NCBI GenBank assembly: GCA_946811185.2
Contig: OX328101.1
Coordinates: 25,156,122-25,220,121, forward strand
Length of the DNA stretch: 64,000 bases
Direction of reading: 5' to 3'
Source: Hippopus hippopus
Lineage: Eukaryota > Mollusca > Bivalvia > Cardiida > Cardiidae
Numbering within the stretch: position 1 is the first letter of the stretch; each line of letters starts with the position of its first letter. Positions 1-9,526 of the stretch are shown in pieces. The notes beneath the pieces were generated by a model. It worked only from the letters and a program-made list of their open reading frames with translations, did not search any database and was not told the DNA's origin. The position numbers and the translations under genes are program-made.

Positions 1-195
1 GCCATCACATAAGTATGGATCAATAATAGCCACTTTTTTTAACAACCGACTTAATCATTAGGTACACCCATCCTTTCACATACAGAAAATTGACCAATAG
101 TGAAAAGTTTCGACCCAGGTCAGCCTGCGCAGGCTGACCTGGGTCGATACTTTTCGCAGATGTATTAAGCCCCCTTTTCATATAGCATGGCTCAT
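1..195 (-). mobile_element. family C palindromic element, truncated by window edge
   Basis: Family C is a non-autonomous foldback element about 260 bp long. Its ends resemble AGCCATGCTCTG...AAAGGGGGCTTAATGCATC, and its core is the near-perfect palindrome CAGGTCAGCCTGCGCAGGCT (here around 115-147). This copy shows the core, the conserved flank gaaaattgaccaatag and the right end at about 193. The left end lies outside the window. Confidence 0.75.
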
Positions 196-216
196 ATATT
201 GAAAGCATAAACAAGC

Positions 217-412
217 ATTAAAAACCTTGAAGAAGAGGGCTTTTAAAACATCTTTGGAAATGGAGAAAATGCTGGTAACTAGCAGTTTCTCCTTTTATCA
301 CAATGTGTTCCACCATGTTAAAGACCTACCGTTAGTTTCTAATCAATTTTGAAAATGTTTGCTGATGTTTTCAGTTTTGAAATGTCTAAAACTTCAAGTT
401 TGGGAAAGGGTT
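217..412 (+). mobile_element. family A MITE, degenerate
   Basis: Shows ttaaaaaccttgaagaagag, ggagaaaatgctggtaac near 260-280 and ends gggaaagggttaca just upstream of ArfGAP exon 1. Diverged in the right arm. Confidence 0.6.
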
Positions 413-483
413 ACATTTTGACTAAACACATGAGGGAAGAGGTATTACATCCGCTATTTTGACAATTCTTTTTTTTCCCACAG

Positions 484-798
484 TTACACATAGATGCTCA
501 TGTGGATCCCAGCTCGCCAGAGGCCAAGGAAGTGGACTTCTTTGCCCAGCATGAAGATACTATTCCAGACAGGGAACCACAGTCTAATATACCTGTGGAA
601 GAAAATCAGAAACTTTCATCGGACCCTGTGCCAATAGAAAATGGAAGTCTGACTCGTAAAGTTGACGATGATCCTGTGGGAAATGGAGAAGGTCCTAACG
701 TTGATCTTGCCTTAAGTATGTCACCAACAGAGGCTAGTGCCAAAGCAGAGCCAAGAAAATCACTGATAGGGGCCAAGAAGGCTGGTGCTAAGAAAGGG
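484..798 (+). CDS. ARFGAP2/3: ARFGAP2/3 exon 1 of window (105 codons)
   Basis: This is the first exon in the window of an Arf GTPase-activating protein of the ArfGAP2/3 (yeast Glo3) class. These proteins trigger GTP hydrolysis on Arf1 during COPI coat cycling at the Golgi. The acceptor is a pyrimidine tract ending in cag at 481-483, and the donor is GT at 799. The reading frame is open throughout. It reads LHIDAHVDPSSPEAKEVDFF, matching the stretch just after the GAP domain in ArfGAP2/3 (an ELWID-type segment, then KD.DFF). A low-complexity acidic linker follows, then a lysine-rich GAKKAGAKKG run like the AAKKGLGAKKG of vertebrate homologues. The catalytic CxxC zinc finger is not here and must lie upstream of the window. 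The exon begins and ends in phase 0. Confidence 0.93.
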
Positions 799-1745
799 GT
801 AATTAGATATAATTGAGCCATTCTCTGCAAAAGGGGGCTTGATGTATCTGCAAAAAGTATTGATCCATGTCAGCCTGTGCAGTCCACACAGGCTGACATG
901 GATCAAAACGTTTTGCTAATGGTCAATTTTCTGCAAGTCCACCATGGGATTAAGGCAGTTGTTACACAAAACGGATTTATAGATTCATAATTATGTGATG
1001 ACTTGCTTGATATGATGCATCACGGAGATGCATAAAGCTCTCTTTTGCCAGAGCGCCACTCAATTTGTGTTGCTCCCTTTTTCTCATACCGTATGTACTT
1101 TTTTTTAGCTTGACTCTTTTCAAAGAAAACAATGATGTATTGCCATTACCTTGTTATCCTCAATGTTTTATTGCAAGAACTTTGACATTTTATGATATCT
1201 CTGTCATCAACGAAGATACGTACATACCCTTAAAATTTTGGCCAGTCCTTTACTATCTATAGGGGACTTAGAGGAGCTAATAGCAATAAAGCAGGTAACC
1301 CTATAAATCAGGCAAAGTTATGCCCTTTTTTGGTTTTTGTTTTTGTGTTTTTCTGTCCTCCAAATACAATTCCTTTGTGCCAGTTGTGCTTGTTTTTGAC
1401 TGCTTTGAGATCACCCTCTACATTAATTGATTGAATCTTTTCATGTAAAAAAATTTACACACAAATGAGTTGTTATGCAGCAACATATAATAACAAAATC
1501 TGAAAAGATCCAAGTAGATTATGGTTTATCAAAATGGATTAAGCTTTGATATATGAATACGTGCAAGTATTGTGACAGAAGGAGATCATGCACATTTTCA
1601 AGTAATTTCTGTTTTTGCCACAGTGCTTTCCACAAAGTTGTCAGCAGAGAGTTATGCATATACAGAAATTGTCAAATTCTTCCTTTTCTACAAATTTTGC
1701 TCTTGAGATTGTTCCCTATGAGAACTGTGCTCTCTGATATTGTAG
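799..1745 (+). other. ARFGAP2/3 intron with family C element
   Basis: Intron of 947 bp with GT-AG ends. It holds a family C palindromic element (about 813-1060) and, around 1080-1340, a diverged stretch like the pearl-like element at 29082-29391 (ctttgacattt..., then ...gttatgccc). I see no coding sequence in it. Confidence 0.7.
813..1060 (+). mobile_element. family C palindromic element
   Basis: Complete copy in intron 1: ctctgcaaaagggggcttgatg at the left, a core palindrome in which a GCAGTCCACAC loop separates the two arms, the gtcaattttctgcaagtc flank, and gccagagcgcca at the right. Its core has drifted (gatccatgtcagcctg). Confidence 0.75.
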
Positions 1746-1891
1746 AAGAGTGGATTTGGTGCCCAGAAAGTCAAAACAGATTTCAAACAGTTGGAGAATG
1801 AAGCAGAGCTGAGGGACAAAGAGAGAGAAACAATGGTTGCCACACAGAAAGCGCAAGAGGCAAAGTCTAAAGAAGAACAAGAAAAACAGCT
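1746..1891 (+). CDS. ARFGAP2/3: ARFGAP2/3 exon 2 (SGFGAQKV, coiled coil)
   Basis: The acceptor is ...attgtag at 1745 and the donor is GT at 1892. The frame joins exon 1 in phase 0 and leaves in phase 2. It encodes KSGFGAQKVKTDF followed by a charged, Glu/Lys/Gln-rich helix (QLENEAELRDKERE...). Vertebrate ArfGAP2/3 has GLGAQKV followed by a similar helical segment. This is the start of the central region (BoCCS) reported to bind coatomer, cargo and SNAREs. The segment is predicted to be helical and coiled by composition only. Confidence 0.93.
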
Positions 1892-1961
1892 GTTAGTATC
1901 CACAAATTACTTTTTCTCTTTCATGAGTGCATTTGTCACTGAACAGTGCTAATTTAATTTA

Positions 1962-2128
1962 TTAACCTTTTACCAAAGGACTGAATTTTAGACTTGTCCA
2001 CATTGAAAGCATTTGTAGACAAAAAATTGAATGTGGCCAAAATTAGAATTGGTCTCTCAAAGGTTAGAAAACTCTGTGGAAAAAGGATTAGGCTGGTCGC
2101 CAGCATTTTCTCTTTTGCCCACATCGTT
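1962..2128 (-). mobile_element. family A MITE, left half (right half 3739-3832)
   Basis: Begins TTAACCTTTTACCAAAGGAC and runs into the right hairpin arm (cattttctcttttgcccaca), where a pearl-like element begins at 2129. The right half resumes at 3739 with ttgaaaggctttttctttag. Confidence 0.75.
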
Positions 2129-3738
2129 ATGCCCCCCTTCAATGAAGTGGGGGTATATTGCTTTGCTAATGTCAGTCGGTCCGTCGGTCGGTCAGTCCGT
2201 CGGTCGGTCGGTAGACCTTACCTTGTCCGGATGATAACTAGACACAGAATTGACCGAGGTTCGTCAAATTTGGCACAGACATTCAACTCGCAGTGTAGAT
2301 GATCTCTATTGATTTTGAGGTCAATCTGTCAAAGGTCAAGGTCACAGTGACCGTCAACATGTTGATATATAGACCAAACCTTGTCTGGATGATAACTAGA
2401 CACTGAATTGACCTAGATTTGTCAAATTTGGCACAGACATTTGTCTCGGAGTGTAGATGATCCCTATCGATTTTGAGGTCAATCGGTCAAAGGTCAAGGT
2501 CACAGTTACCGTCAACATGTTGATACATAGACCAAACCTTGTCCGGATGATAACTAGACACAGAATTGACCTAGGTTTGTCAAATGTGGCACAGACATTT
2601 GTCTCGGAGTGTAGATGATCCCTATTGATTTTGAGGTCAATCGGTCAAATGTTAAGGTCACAGTGACCGTCAACATGTTGATATATAGACCAAACCTTGT
2701 CTGGATGATAACTAGATACAGAATTGACCTAGGTTCGTCAAATTTGGCACAGACATGCATCTTGGAGTGTAGATGGTCCCTATTGATTTTGAAGTCAATC
2801 GGTCAAAGGTCAAGGTCACAGTGACCATCAACATGTTGATATATAGACCAAACCTTGTCCGGATGATAACTAGACACAGAATTGACCTAGGGTCGTCAAA
2901 TTTGGCACAGACATGCGTCTTGGAGTGTAGATGATCCCTATTGATTTTGAGATTAATCCATCAAAGGTCAAGGTCACAGTGGCCTTCAACTTAATGATAT
3001 ATAGACCAAACCTTGTCTGGATGATAACTAGACACAGAATCGACATAGGTTCTTCAAATTCTGTACAGATATTCATCTCGGAGTGTAAATGATCCCTATC
3101 GATTTTAAGGTTAATCCATCAAAGGTCAAGGTCACAGTGGCCTTCAACTTAATGATATATAGACCAAACCTTGTCCAGACGATAACTACACACAGAATTG
3201 ACCTAGGTCCTTCAAATTCTGTACAGATATTTATCTTGGAGTGTAAATGATCCCTATCGATTTTAAGGTTAATCCGTGAAAGGTCAAGGTCACAGTGACC
3301 ACCAGATGATTCAGGGCCCGCACTGCCGTTCGCCACTTGAGCCATTTGCTCAAAAAAAATTAAAATGTCTCAGAAATCATCATATGTGGCTCAACTTGTG
3401 GCTCCAACATTTTATTCGCGTATTATCGGGGACGTAGTAAGCATCGAAGTCGACTGGGAAAAAGCGGAAGTCGAACGTGTGTGCCGAAAAGAAAATCGAT
3501 AATCCAGTCTGTGTATTGGCGACTGTTTACAATCTTGTATGTATACACACGGCAGTGTGTATAATTATGTGAACTGTTGACAGATTATCACGTTTAACAA
3601 TTGAAGTGGGCTATAAATCAAAAAGATGACGTCGATATTTCCCAATCAATTCTTTTGATATCAGTTTATGGACTGTGCCACTTCCTGTATCAATGTGGCA
3701 GTAGGGGGGCATGACTGTTTTACAAACAGACATCTTGT
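2129..3738 (+). mobile_element. pearl-like element with 158-bp tandem array
   Basis: Starts ATGCCCCCCTTCAATGAAGTGGGGG (a subterminal hairpin; positions 2129-2153), continues with a GTCGGTCCGTCG-rich stretch (2174-2216), then about seven copies of a 158-bp unit. The motif atgataacta recurs at 2231, 2389, 2547, 2705, 2863, 3021 and (as acgataacta) 3179, exactly 158 bp apart. A unique tail leads to the 3' hairpin CTGTTTTACAAACAG and ACATCTTGTT. Pearl elements of bivalves are known for such tandem cores of about 160 bp. It is non-autonomous and sits inside a family A copy. Confidence 0.8.
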
Positions 3739-3832
3739 TTTTGAAAGGCTTTTTCTTTAGGGTTGTTAAAACAGTTTTCGAAAGGCTTCTTCTTTACAGT
3801 TGTTAGAACACAGGATTGTTTGTTATAGGGTT
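3739..3832 (-). mobile_element. family A MITE, right half
   Basis: Completes the copy begun at 1962-2128. The end segment (gaaaggctt...ttagggttgtt) is present twice, a local duplication of about 45 bp, before caggattgtttgttataggg. Confidence 0.65.
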
Positions 3833-4224
3833 TATCCTGGTGATCTTGATCTGTCTTTGTTGATGAGAAATGGAAACCTAGAATAGAAGCATATGTGTGT
3901 TGTTGTAAAGCATCTAGATTGACAGAAGAGGATATTTATCAAAACTTAGTCATACTCTTGGAAGAAATTCAATCTGTTAATGACATTTAGAAATTATTAT
4001 TTGAGTTAAAAGGCCCTTTATTTGTACTTGTCCTACATCATCAGATAAAAAAGTCTTCATTTTGTCATTAGTTTTTGTGATGCAACTCAATCCTTGGTGG
4101 TACTCAGAAAATTATTATGCTCAACTCAGCCAAGCATGAAATTCAAAACTGTACAGAGTTTATTTGATTCACCTCACAGAGCAACTTTTTTATCTTTTCA
4201 AATGTTTCTTTTTATTCTTCTTAT

Positions 4225-4468
4225 TTAACCTTCAACCACATAATCCCAAGTTTTAGCGACCCTGAGGATGAAGCCTTTTAAAAACTTTGTGGTAAAAGGA
4301 GAAAATGCTGGTGACCTTCATTTTCTCCTTTTCCAACGATGTTTTCTAACCTTTCAAAGAAAAATTTCTAATGTGTACCACCTTTGATTTGTCTTCTGCA
4401 AATGCTTTCAATTTGGACCAGTCTAAAATTGGACCAGTCTAAAATTCTGTCGTTTGGTAAAGAGTTAA
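4225..4468 (+). mobile_element. family A MITE
   Basis: TTAA at both ends. The hairpin is imperfect (gctggtgaccttcatt), and attggaccagtctaaa is present twice near the right end, so this copy is longer than usual. Confidence 0.75.
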
Positions 4469-4630
4469 TGAAAGGCTTATTTCTCATTGTCTTACTTGCA
4501 GAAGCACAAGTGGCTTGAAAGTTTTAGCAAAAACCTGACTGAGCATGGACTTGTTTTATAAGCACAGGTGCTGATCTAAATACTCTTTACATTTTTGATG
4601 CTTTCTATGTTCTTATTTTTATATTTTCAG

Positions 4631-4759
4631 AGCTAGCATGCGACTAGCGTACAAAGACATGAGTATAGAGCGGAAAAAGCAGGAAGAAAAACTCAAGCAT
4701 TCCGATCCCAACAAAGCAGCTCAGTTCGAAAGATTGGGAATGGGATTTGGTGGCAATAG
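4631..4759 (+). CDS. ARFGAP2/3: ARFGAP2/3 exon 3 (ASMRLAY segment)
   Basis: The acceptor is tatattttcag at 4620-4630 and the donor is GT at 4760. A phase-2 junction on both sides makes this a symmetric exon of 129 nt. It encodes ASMRLAYKDMSIERKKQEEK... ending LGMGFGGNR. The MRLAY block, the basic helix and the ERLGMG block all have direct counterparts in order in vertebrate ArfGAP2. This fixes identity and order and continues the coatomer-binding central region. Confidence 0.95.
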
Positions 4760-5035
4760 GTAATAGTGTCTCAGTAATAATCATGTCTATTTAGTATACT
4801 TCTTTGGGATATTTTAATCATTAATAGCTTATTTTTAGTAGCTTTCGTGGTCATTGTAGATCTAGATCAAACTGTTCACTGTTTGATACTCTGACAAAAA
4901 CACTAAGTCTTTTGTTCTTTCCAAGAATGATGTTAAGTTTTAGTCATATCTAATTTATCTAACATTCTAAGGATTTTGTGATTAAAGTCTTATGGCTGAA
5001 GAACTACAAAGATATACTTTATTATATATATAAAA

Positions 5036-5173
5036 GGAGTATTTCGTCCTCTTCAAGCAATGTTTTCTATCCTTTCAAAGATAAATCCCATCATTTGAGC
5101 CACATTGAATACGTTGTTTGTAAATGTGTACAATTTTGAAGTCTGAAATTTTGCTGCTTCATAAAGAGTTAAA
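5036..5173 (+). mobile_element. family A MITE, right half only
   Basis: Starts near caatgttttctatcctttc and ends cataaagagttaa; the left arm is missing. Confidence 0.5.
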
Positions 5174-5255
5174 AGTCAGTAATAGAGTATTGTCTCCTTT
5201 TCTGATTATATTTTTAAAAGCAGTTTTTCTCAAGGTCCTTGACTCTTTTTTCGAA

Positions 5256-5512
5256 ACGACAAAATCTGGACTGGTTCAAATAAAAAACATTTGTAAATGA
5301 CAGATTAAATGTGACTGAAATGATGGAATTTGCTTCTGAAAGAGTAGAAAACATTCATGGAAAAGGAGAAAACCTTTTTGTTAGGAGGGAATCTTCTCAA
5401 AACACTGTGGGAAAAGGAAAACATGCACAAAGATTTTCTACTTTACCCACAATGTTTTCAAAAGACTTTCTAGTTAGGGTAGTTAAAACTCAGAATTGTT
5501 TGGTTGAGGGAT
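5256..5512 (-). mobile_element. family A MITE, rearranged
   Basis: Begins gaaacgacaaaatctggact. The hairpin region is rearranged, with an extra tgtgggaaaaggaaaacatgc block at about 5405-5428, so the copy is longer than 250 bp. Confidence 0.6.
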
Positions 5513-5568
5513 AAAACGATGGATTGTTTGTAACCAGTCAACCCAAAATTTACGTCTCAATGTTACAG

Positions 5569-5733
5569 GGGAGTAAGCCATTCAGCCATGACAGACATGC
5601 AGGTTATAGAACAAGAAGGTGGCAATGGTTCTGGGTTTAGTCTCGATAAATATGATCGTCGCTACAACAAAAATTCATTCTTTGAAGAAGAACTTGATTC
5701 CTACACAGGCGGATTTTCATCAGGACCACCAAA
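5569..5733 (+). CDS. ARFGAP2/3: ARFGAP2/3 exon 4 (SHSAMTDMQVIEQE)
   Basis: The acceptor is gttacag ending at 5568 and the donor is GTAAGC at 5734; both junctions are phase 2. The product reads GVSHSAMTDMQVIEQE, then a variable stretch, then GGFSSGPPK. Vertebrate homologues have VSHSVLSEMQVIEQE and FASGPPKY at the same places, so both ends of the exon are conserved while the middle is lineage specific (aromatic and acidic, with FFEEELDSY). The exon follows a family A MITE in intron 3. Confidence 0.95.
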
Positions 5734-6451
5734 GTAAGCTAATGTTACAACCAAACAGGCAAATGCTGCTGTTTTCCGACTGTAGCCATATGCTAGAAAG
5801 TTTGAAATTTAGACTTTAAAGCTAGCCTAATATTAACAACTTCTGAAGTTGTTGTTGTGAAATTTGGCCTGATGCTGCAAAAATAGTATGTGAATTGTTA
5901 CTTTAAATTTTCATTGAGTGTGAACCCAGACTGAATTTTAATTGGCTTTGTCCCTTCTTGTAGGAGGCTACATGTATTTAGATTTTTATAATCTCACGAA
6001 ACTTCAAAAATAATTCCTCATTGAGTTAAAGAAGGTCATAGCTGGCAAGCCATTATGTATTTCCTTAATGGGCTGTTTTGGTCCCTTAGGTATTTCTTGA
6101 TTTTGCTCCACAATTTTGTAGTCCAGTTTCCTTATGATTGTAGAGAAAAGTACATTCCCTAGGATTTAATAGTGTTAAACAAAAAAATTCATTTGCAACC
6201 AACAAATCTAATCAGGCCCCTCTATATAAGATTAAAAAGTGAAGTTATTTTCAGGGTTCTTTCTGTAACCTTAAATAAAAGAGGAAATTTGGAAATGTTT
6301 GGAAAGCTCTTTTCACCTTGCAAAAGATCACTTTTGAAAAGAGAGAAAGAGAAAAAAAGGTTTGGAAGCTACTTGAATCAACAAATTTTTGTCATTGTTA
6401 GTATTTCACATTTAATTCAAGATTTGACAGCCCTTTTTCCTCATCATCTAG

Positions 6452-6610
6452 AAGTCGCGGGGACGACTTTGGTGGTGGATGGGGAAGCAATGATGGTGGC
6501 TGGGGTAACAGTAACTGGAAATCTGGCAAGGACAGCAAATGGGATACAGACAGATTTGCATCAAAACAGGAATCATTCTCAGAGCCTATCTCATCCAGAT
6601 CAGATGACAG
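6452..6610 (+). CDS. ARFGAP2/3: ARFGAP2/3 exon 5 (Gly/Trp/Ser-rich linker)
   Basis: The acceptor is cctcatcatctag ending at 6451 and the donor is GTGAGT at 6611; both junctions are phase 2. It encodes a flexible linker rich in Gly, Trp, Asn and Ser with WDTDRFASKQESFSEP near its middle. Vertebrate ArfGAP2 has a comparable RWDTDAAW segment before its conserved C-terminal motifs. An open frame extends on both sides into intron (6172-6696), but the splice sites and phase argue for the shorter exon. Confidence 0.9.
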
Positions 6611-7114
6611 GTGAGTTACAGACTGGTGCCTGCCTAGAACATACTCTAGACTCTTATGTAACCCATTTCTGTGATAGCAATCTTTGGACCTTCTAAAATC
6701 TTGTACAAAATACTGAAAAATAGAAAAATGCACAAACATTTTAAAGAAAGGACTTTTTTTTAAGTACACAAAACATGGTGAATCTATACATGCCTGTTGT
6801 GTTTCAAAAGCAAAATTTATTGAAAATTCAGTTTGAATTTAATTGCAACTGGCAAAGGTTTGTAGGAGCTTCAGCCATTTTTAGTGCTAGTCACAGATAA
6901 GTATAAATTTAAACTTTTGACAGCTGACTAGATGTAAATGGAGATTTTCAGTGCACAGCAGAAATTACAATGAAGATACATGTAATATCTTTTACTACAT
7001 ATTGATACAGGTTCATTATAAAGTTGTTGCAAGATCTTTTTCCAAAAAATTTAAAAAAAATTTGTCAGTGTAACATAATGAAATAACTTCTCCTGATGTT
7101 TTTATTTCTCCAAG

Positions 7115-7147
7115 CGTTCTTTTGGAGGATGAGAATAAAGAAGAGGG
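7115..7147 (+). CDS. ARFGAP2/3: ARFGAP2/3 exon 6, 33-nt microexon
   Basis: The acceptor is tttatttctccaag ending at 7114 and the donor is GTAAGA at 7148. The exon adds eleven residues and keeps phase 2 on both sides, so including or skipping it leaves the frame intact. It encodes about VLLEDENKEEG, an acidic insert with no certain homologue. I call it because of the good splice sites and exact phase fit between exons 5 and 7. It could be alternatively spliced or spurious. Confidence 0.65.
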
Positions 7148-7297
7148 GTAAGATATTTGTAAAGTGATTGTTGACTTGGTGCAATTATATCCCATGCACT
7201 CAATTAGGGGACAGAATGATAGATAGTTTTACAGGGCAAACCCTTTCTCTGTCATTTTTCATTTTTTTCTTTGAGATGTTTTGTTCATTTATATTTG

Positions 7298-7790
7298 AGC
7301 CATGCTCTTGGAAAGGAGGTGTAATGTATCTCTGCAATTTATTATATGAAACAAGTCATCACATAATTATGGATTCATAAAATCAATTTTATTTAACTCT
7401 TTACCAAACGACAAAATTTTAGACATGTCCAAATTGAAAGCATTTGCAGACGACAAAATAAACGTGACTCAAAAATTGAAACTTGACTTTCGAAGAGTAG
7501 AAAACATTGTGGGAAAAGGAGAAAATGCTGGTTTCCAGCATTTTCTTCTTTTCCCACAATGTTTTCAGAATGCTTCTTCCTCTGGGTCATAAAAACCAGG
7601 GATTGTTTGGTAAGGGGTTAAAAACAAGCTAATTTTTTAGGTAGAATGGTCCTTTGACATGCAGAAAATTGACCAATAGCTAAAGGTTTTGATCCATGTT
7701 AGCCTGTATGGACTTTGCAGTGCTGACATGGGTCGAAACTTTTTTGCATATGCATTAAACCCCCTTTTTGCAGAACATGGCTAATGTTTA
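7298..7790 (-). mobile_element. family C element split by a family A insertion
   Basis: The left part (7298-7392: catgctcttggaaaggaggtg, then gtcatcacataattatggat) and the right part (7622-7790: aggtagaatggtcctttg, the core at about 7690-7735, ccccctttttgcagaacatgg) form one family C copy. The family A element at 7393-7621 sits in its TTAA, so family A moved after this family C copy had inserted. Confidence 0.7.
7393..7621 (-). mobile_element. family A MITE inside family C
   Basis: Full copy with TTAA at 7393-7396 and 7618-7621. The left end reads ctctttaccaaacgacaaaa and the right end attgtttggtaagggg. Confidence 0.82.
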
Positions 7791-7899
7791 TTGGCTGGAA
7801 CTGAACCCATTTTAGAGTTCTCCCTCTTTAGTTGTTTACTTTAATGCAACATTAATATTGACACTGATTTCTTTGAAACTCTGACCTTCCCTATGGTTA

Positions 7900-8010
7900 T
7901 GTCTTTGTTAGTAAATGCTGGTTACTGGCATTTTCTCCTTTTTCTCACATTTTCAAAAGACCTCATTCCCCAGGGTTGTTAAAAATTGGAATTGTGTCTT
8001 AAAGGGTTAA
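7900..8010 (-). mobile_element. family A MITE, right half
   Basis: Starts within the hairpin (aaatgctggttactggcatt) and ends ttaaagggttaa. Confidence 0.5.
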
Positions 8011-8078
8011 AATGATATGGTGTACAAAGATACTAAATTATATGTTATAATGTGTCTGACATTCTTACACGTGTCTTA

Positions 8079-8190
8079 GCCCTTTACCAAATTATCCAGT
8101 ATTTTACAACCTTGATGAAAAGTCCTTGGAAAACGTTGTGTTGATTGGGGAAAATGCTGGTTCTTTTTCTTTCTGTGTTATGAGATATGT
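8079..8190 (+). mobile_element. family A MITE, left half
   Basis: Begins agccctttaccaaattatcc and ends inside the hairpin at aaatgctggttc. Confidence 0.5.
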
Positions 8191-8635
8191 GACTCATTCA
8201 TTTTCACAAACGTCCAGTTTTTGTTATTCGTAAATGGGACCTGCTTATGTATGGTTGTAATGCTTGTGTTTGAGAGAGATTCGTAAACCTCAGGGTGCCT
8301 TCCATGACTTTATATGTTGTTTGGCCTGTGTAGATCAATATCAAGTGTAGATAAAGATCATACTGTACAAAATGAGCTGTCTGATCCTGTTTTTGTTCAT
8401 TCTACTCTTCAGTCAACACATATATTTCAGCTATGAAACAATCATGAAATTGAAATATTTTGGTTTTTATTCTTTTATTATCTGAAAACCTCCATGTTGT
8501 GTACATGCACCCTGTGGGAAAAAGGAACAATTTGTATTTAGTTTGACAGTATTCATCTGATTGCTAGCTGTACTTTTAATAAGTTTAATTAGTGATAATC
8601 GTCTGTCAAAAAAAGTGCTTCGAACAATTTGTCTT

Positions 8636-8855
8636 ATACTTACCATACAATTGTGAGTTTTAACAACCTTGATGAAAAAGCCTTTTGCAAATGTTATTAG
8701 AAATGGAAAAAATGCTGGTAACTAGCATTTTTTCCATTTCTCACAATGTTTTCTATCATTCCATAAACAAATTTCTATTTTTGAGTCACACGTAATTTTT
8801 CTGCAGATACTTTCAAATTGGACTGGTCTGAAATTTTGTTGTTTGGTAGAGTTAA
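8636..8855 (+). mobile_element. family A MITE
   Basis: Left end cttaccatacaattgtgagt; the hairpin arms are gaaaaaatgctggtaactag and its partner; TTAA at 8852-8855 on the right. Confidence 0.7.
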
Positions 8856-9351
8856 ATCCTTTGGATTTCATTGTGTGGTGTCGTTTCTGATTGGGTAGAC
8901 TTTTCTGAAATAAGAACGCTGCCAAAAGGAAAAAAAGAAGGGAGGAAATCAGCCCATGGCAAATTGAGGAAACAGTTAAGGTTCTGAACAAATTGACAAA
9001 GTATTTACCCTGACTTAAAAGCCTTGTCTGTGGTACATTTGATGACATTTTCCTCATTTTAGTCATTCACTAACTTTTCATTAACTCCAACAGATGGCCT
9101 ATTTGGTCCTGTAGCAGAGCTCTTATGAAAAAGTCATGATTTAGAGAGAAACTGCCGATAGCAATATATATCTCCTTTTTGCCACAAGGTTTTCATTTGC
9201 AATCATATATCAAACTAAATTTTACATTAATGACCCTTTTTTTCCCTTGGCGTATTCAAACTCATTTGATGTAATTTTATGGGGGGAGGGGGTGATGTGG
9301 AAAAGGAGTAGCAGTTTTACTTTTAATATTTGTTACTTGTGTATTTTTCAG

Positions 9352-9472
9352 ACCAGCTCGGACGAGAAAGAATTATGATACTAGTGTTAGTAGTTCAGAT
9401 GACGCCCAGAAAAAATTTGGGAATGCAAAATCAATCTCATCAGACCAATACTTCGGGAGAAATGAAATGGAT
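9352..9472 (+). CDS. ARFGAP2/3: ARFGAP2/3 exon 7 (first ISS motif)
   Basis: The acceptor is gtatttttcag ending at 9351 and the donor is GTAAGT at 9473. It enters in phase 2 and leaves in phase 0. It encodes ...SSDDAQKKFGNAKSISSDQYFGRNEMD. The block KFxxAKxISSDxxFGR is a hallmark of ArfGAP2/3 and Glo3 (the ISS motif of the Glo3 regulatory region). This is the strongest family-specific evidence in the window and separates the gene from ArfGAP1. Confidence 0.96.
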
Positions 9473-9494
9473 GTAAGTTTTGTATAGTGATACA

Positions 9495-9526
9495 TCTTTA
9501 CCAACTTGCAAGATTTTAGTCTTCTC
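9495..9526 (-). mobile_element. family A MITE, left piece (rest 10819-10976)
   Basis: Reads tctttaccaacttgcaagattttagtcttctc, which is the left end of a '-' copy. It stops exactly where the hAT-like element begins. Confidence 0.65.

Noticed and set aside
2129..3345. Regular repeats considered as a CRISPR array or centromeric satellite
   Set aside because: The whole 145-162-bp unit is repeated with no repeat/spacer split. The arrays are short and enclosed by conserved element ends in a eukaryotic context.
6172..6696. 174-codon frame overlapping ArfGAP exon 5
   Set aside because: It is a different reading frame from the exon; the exon frame fits splice phase and homology.
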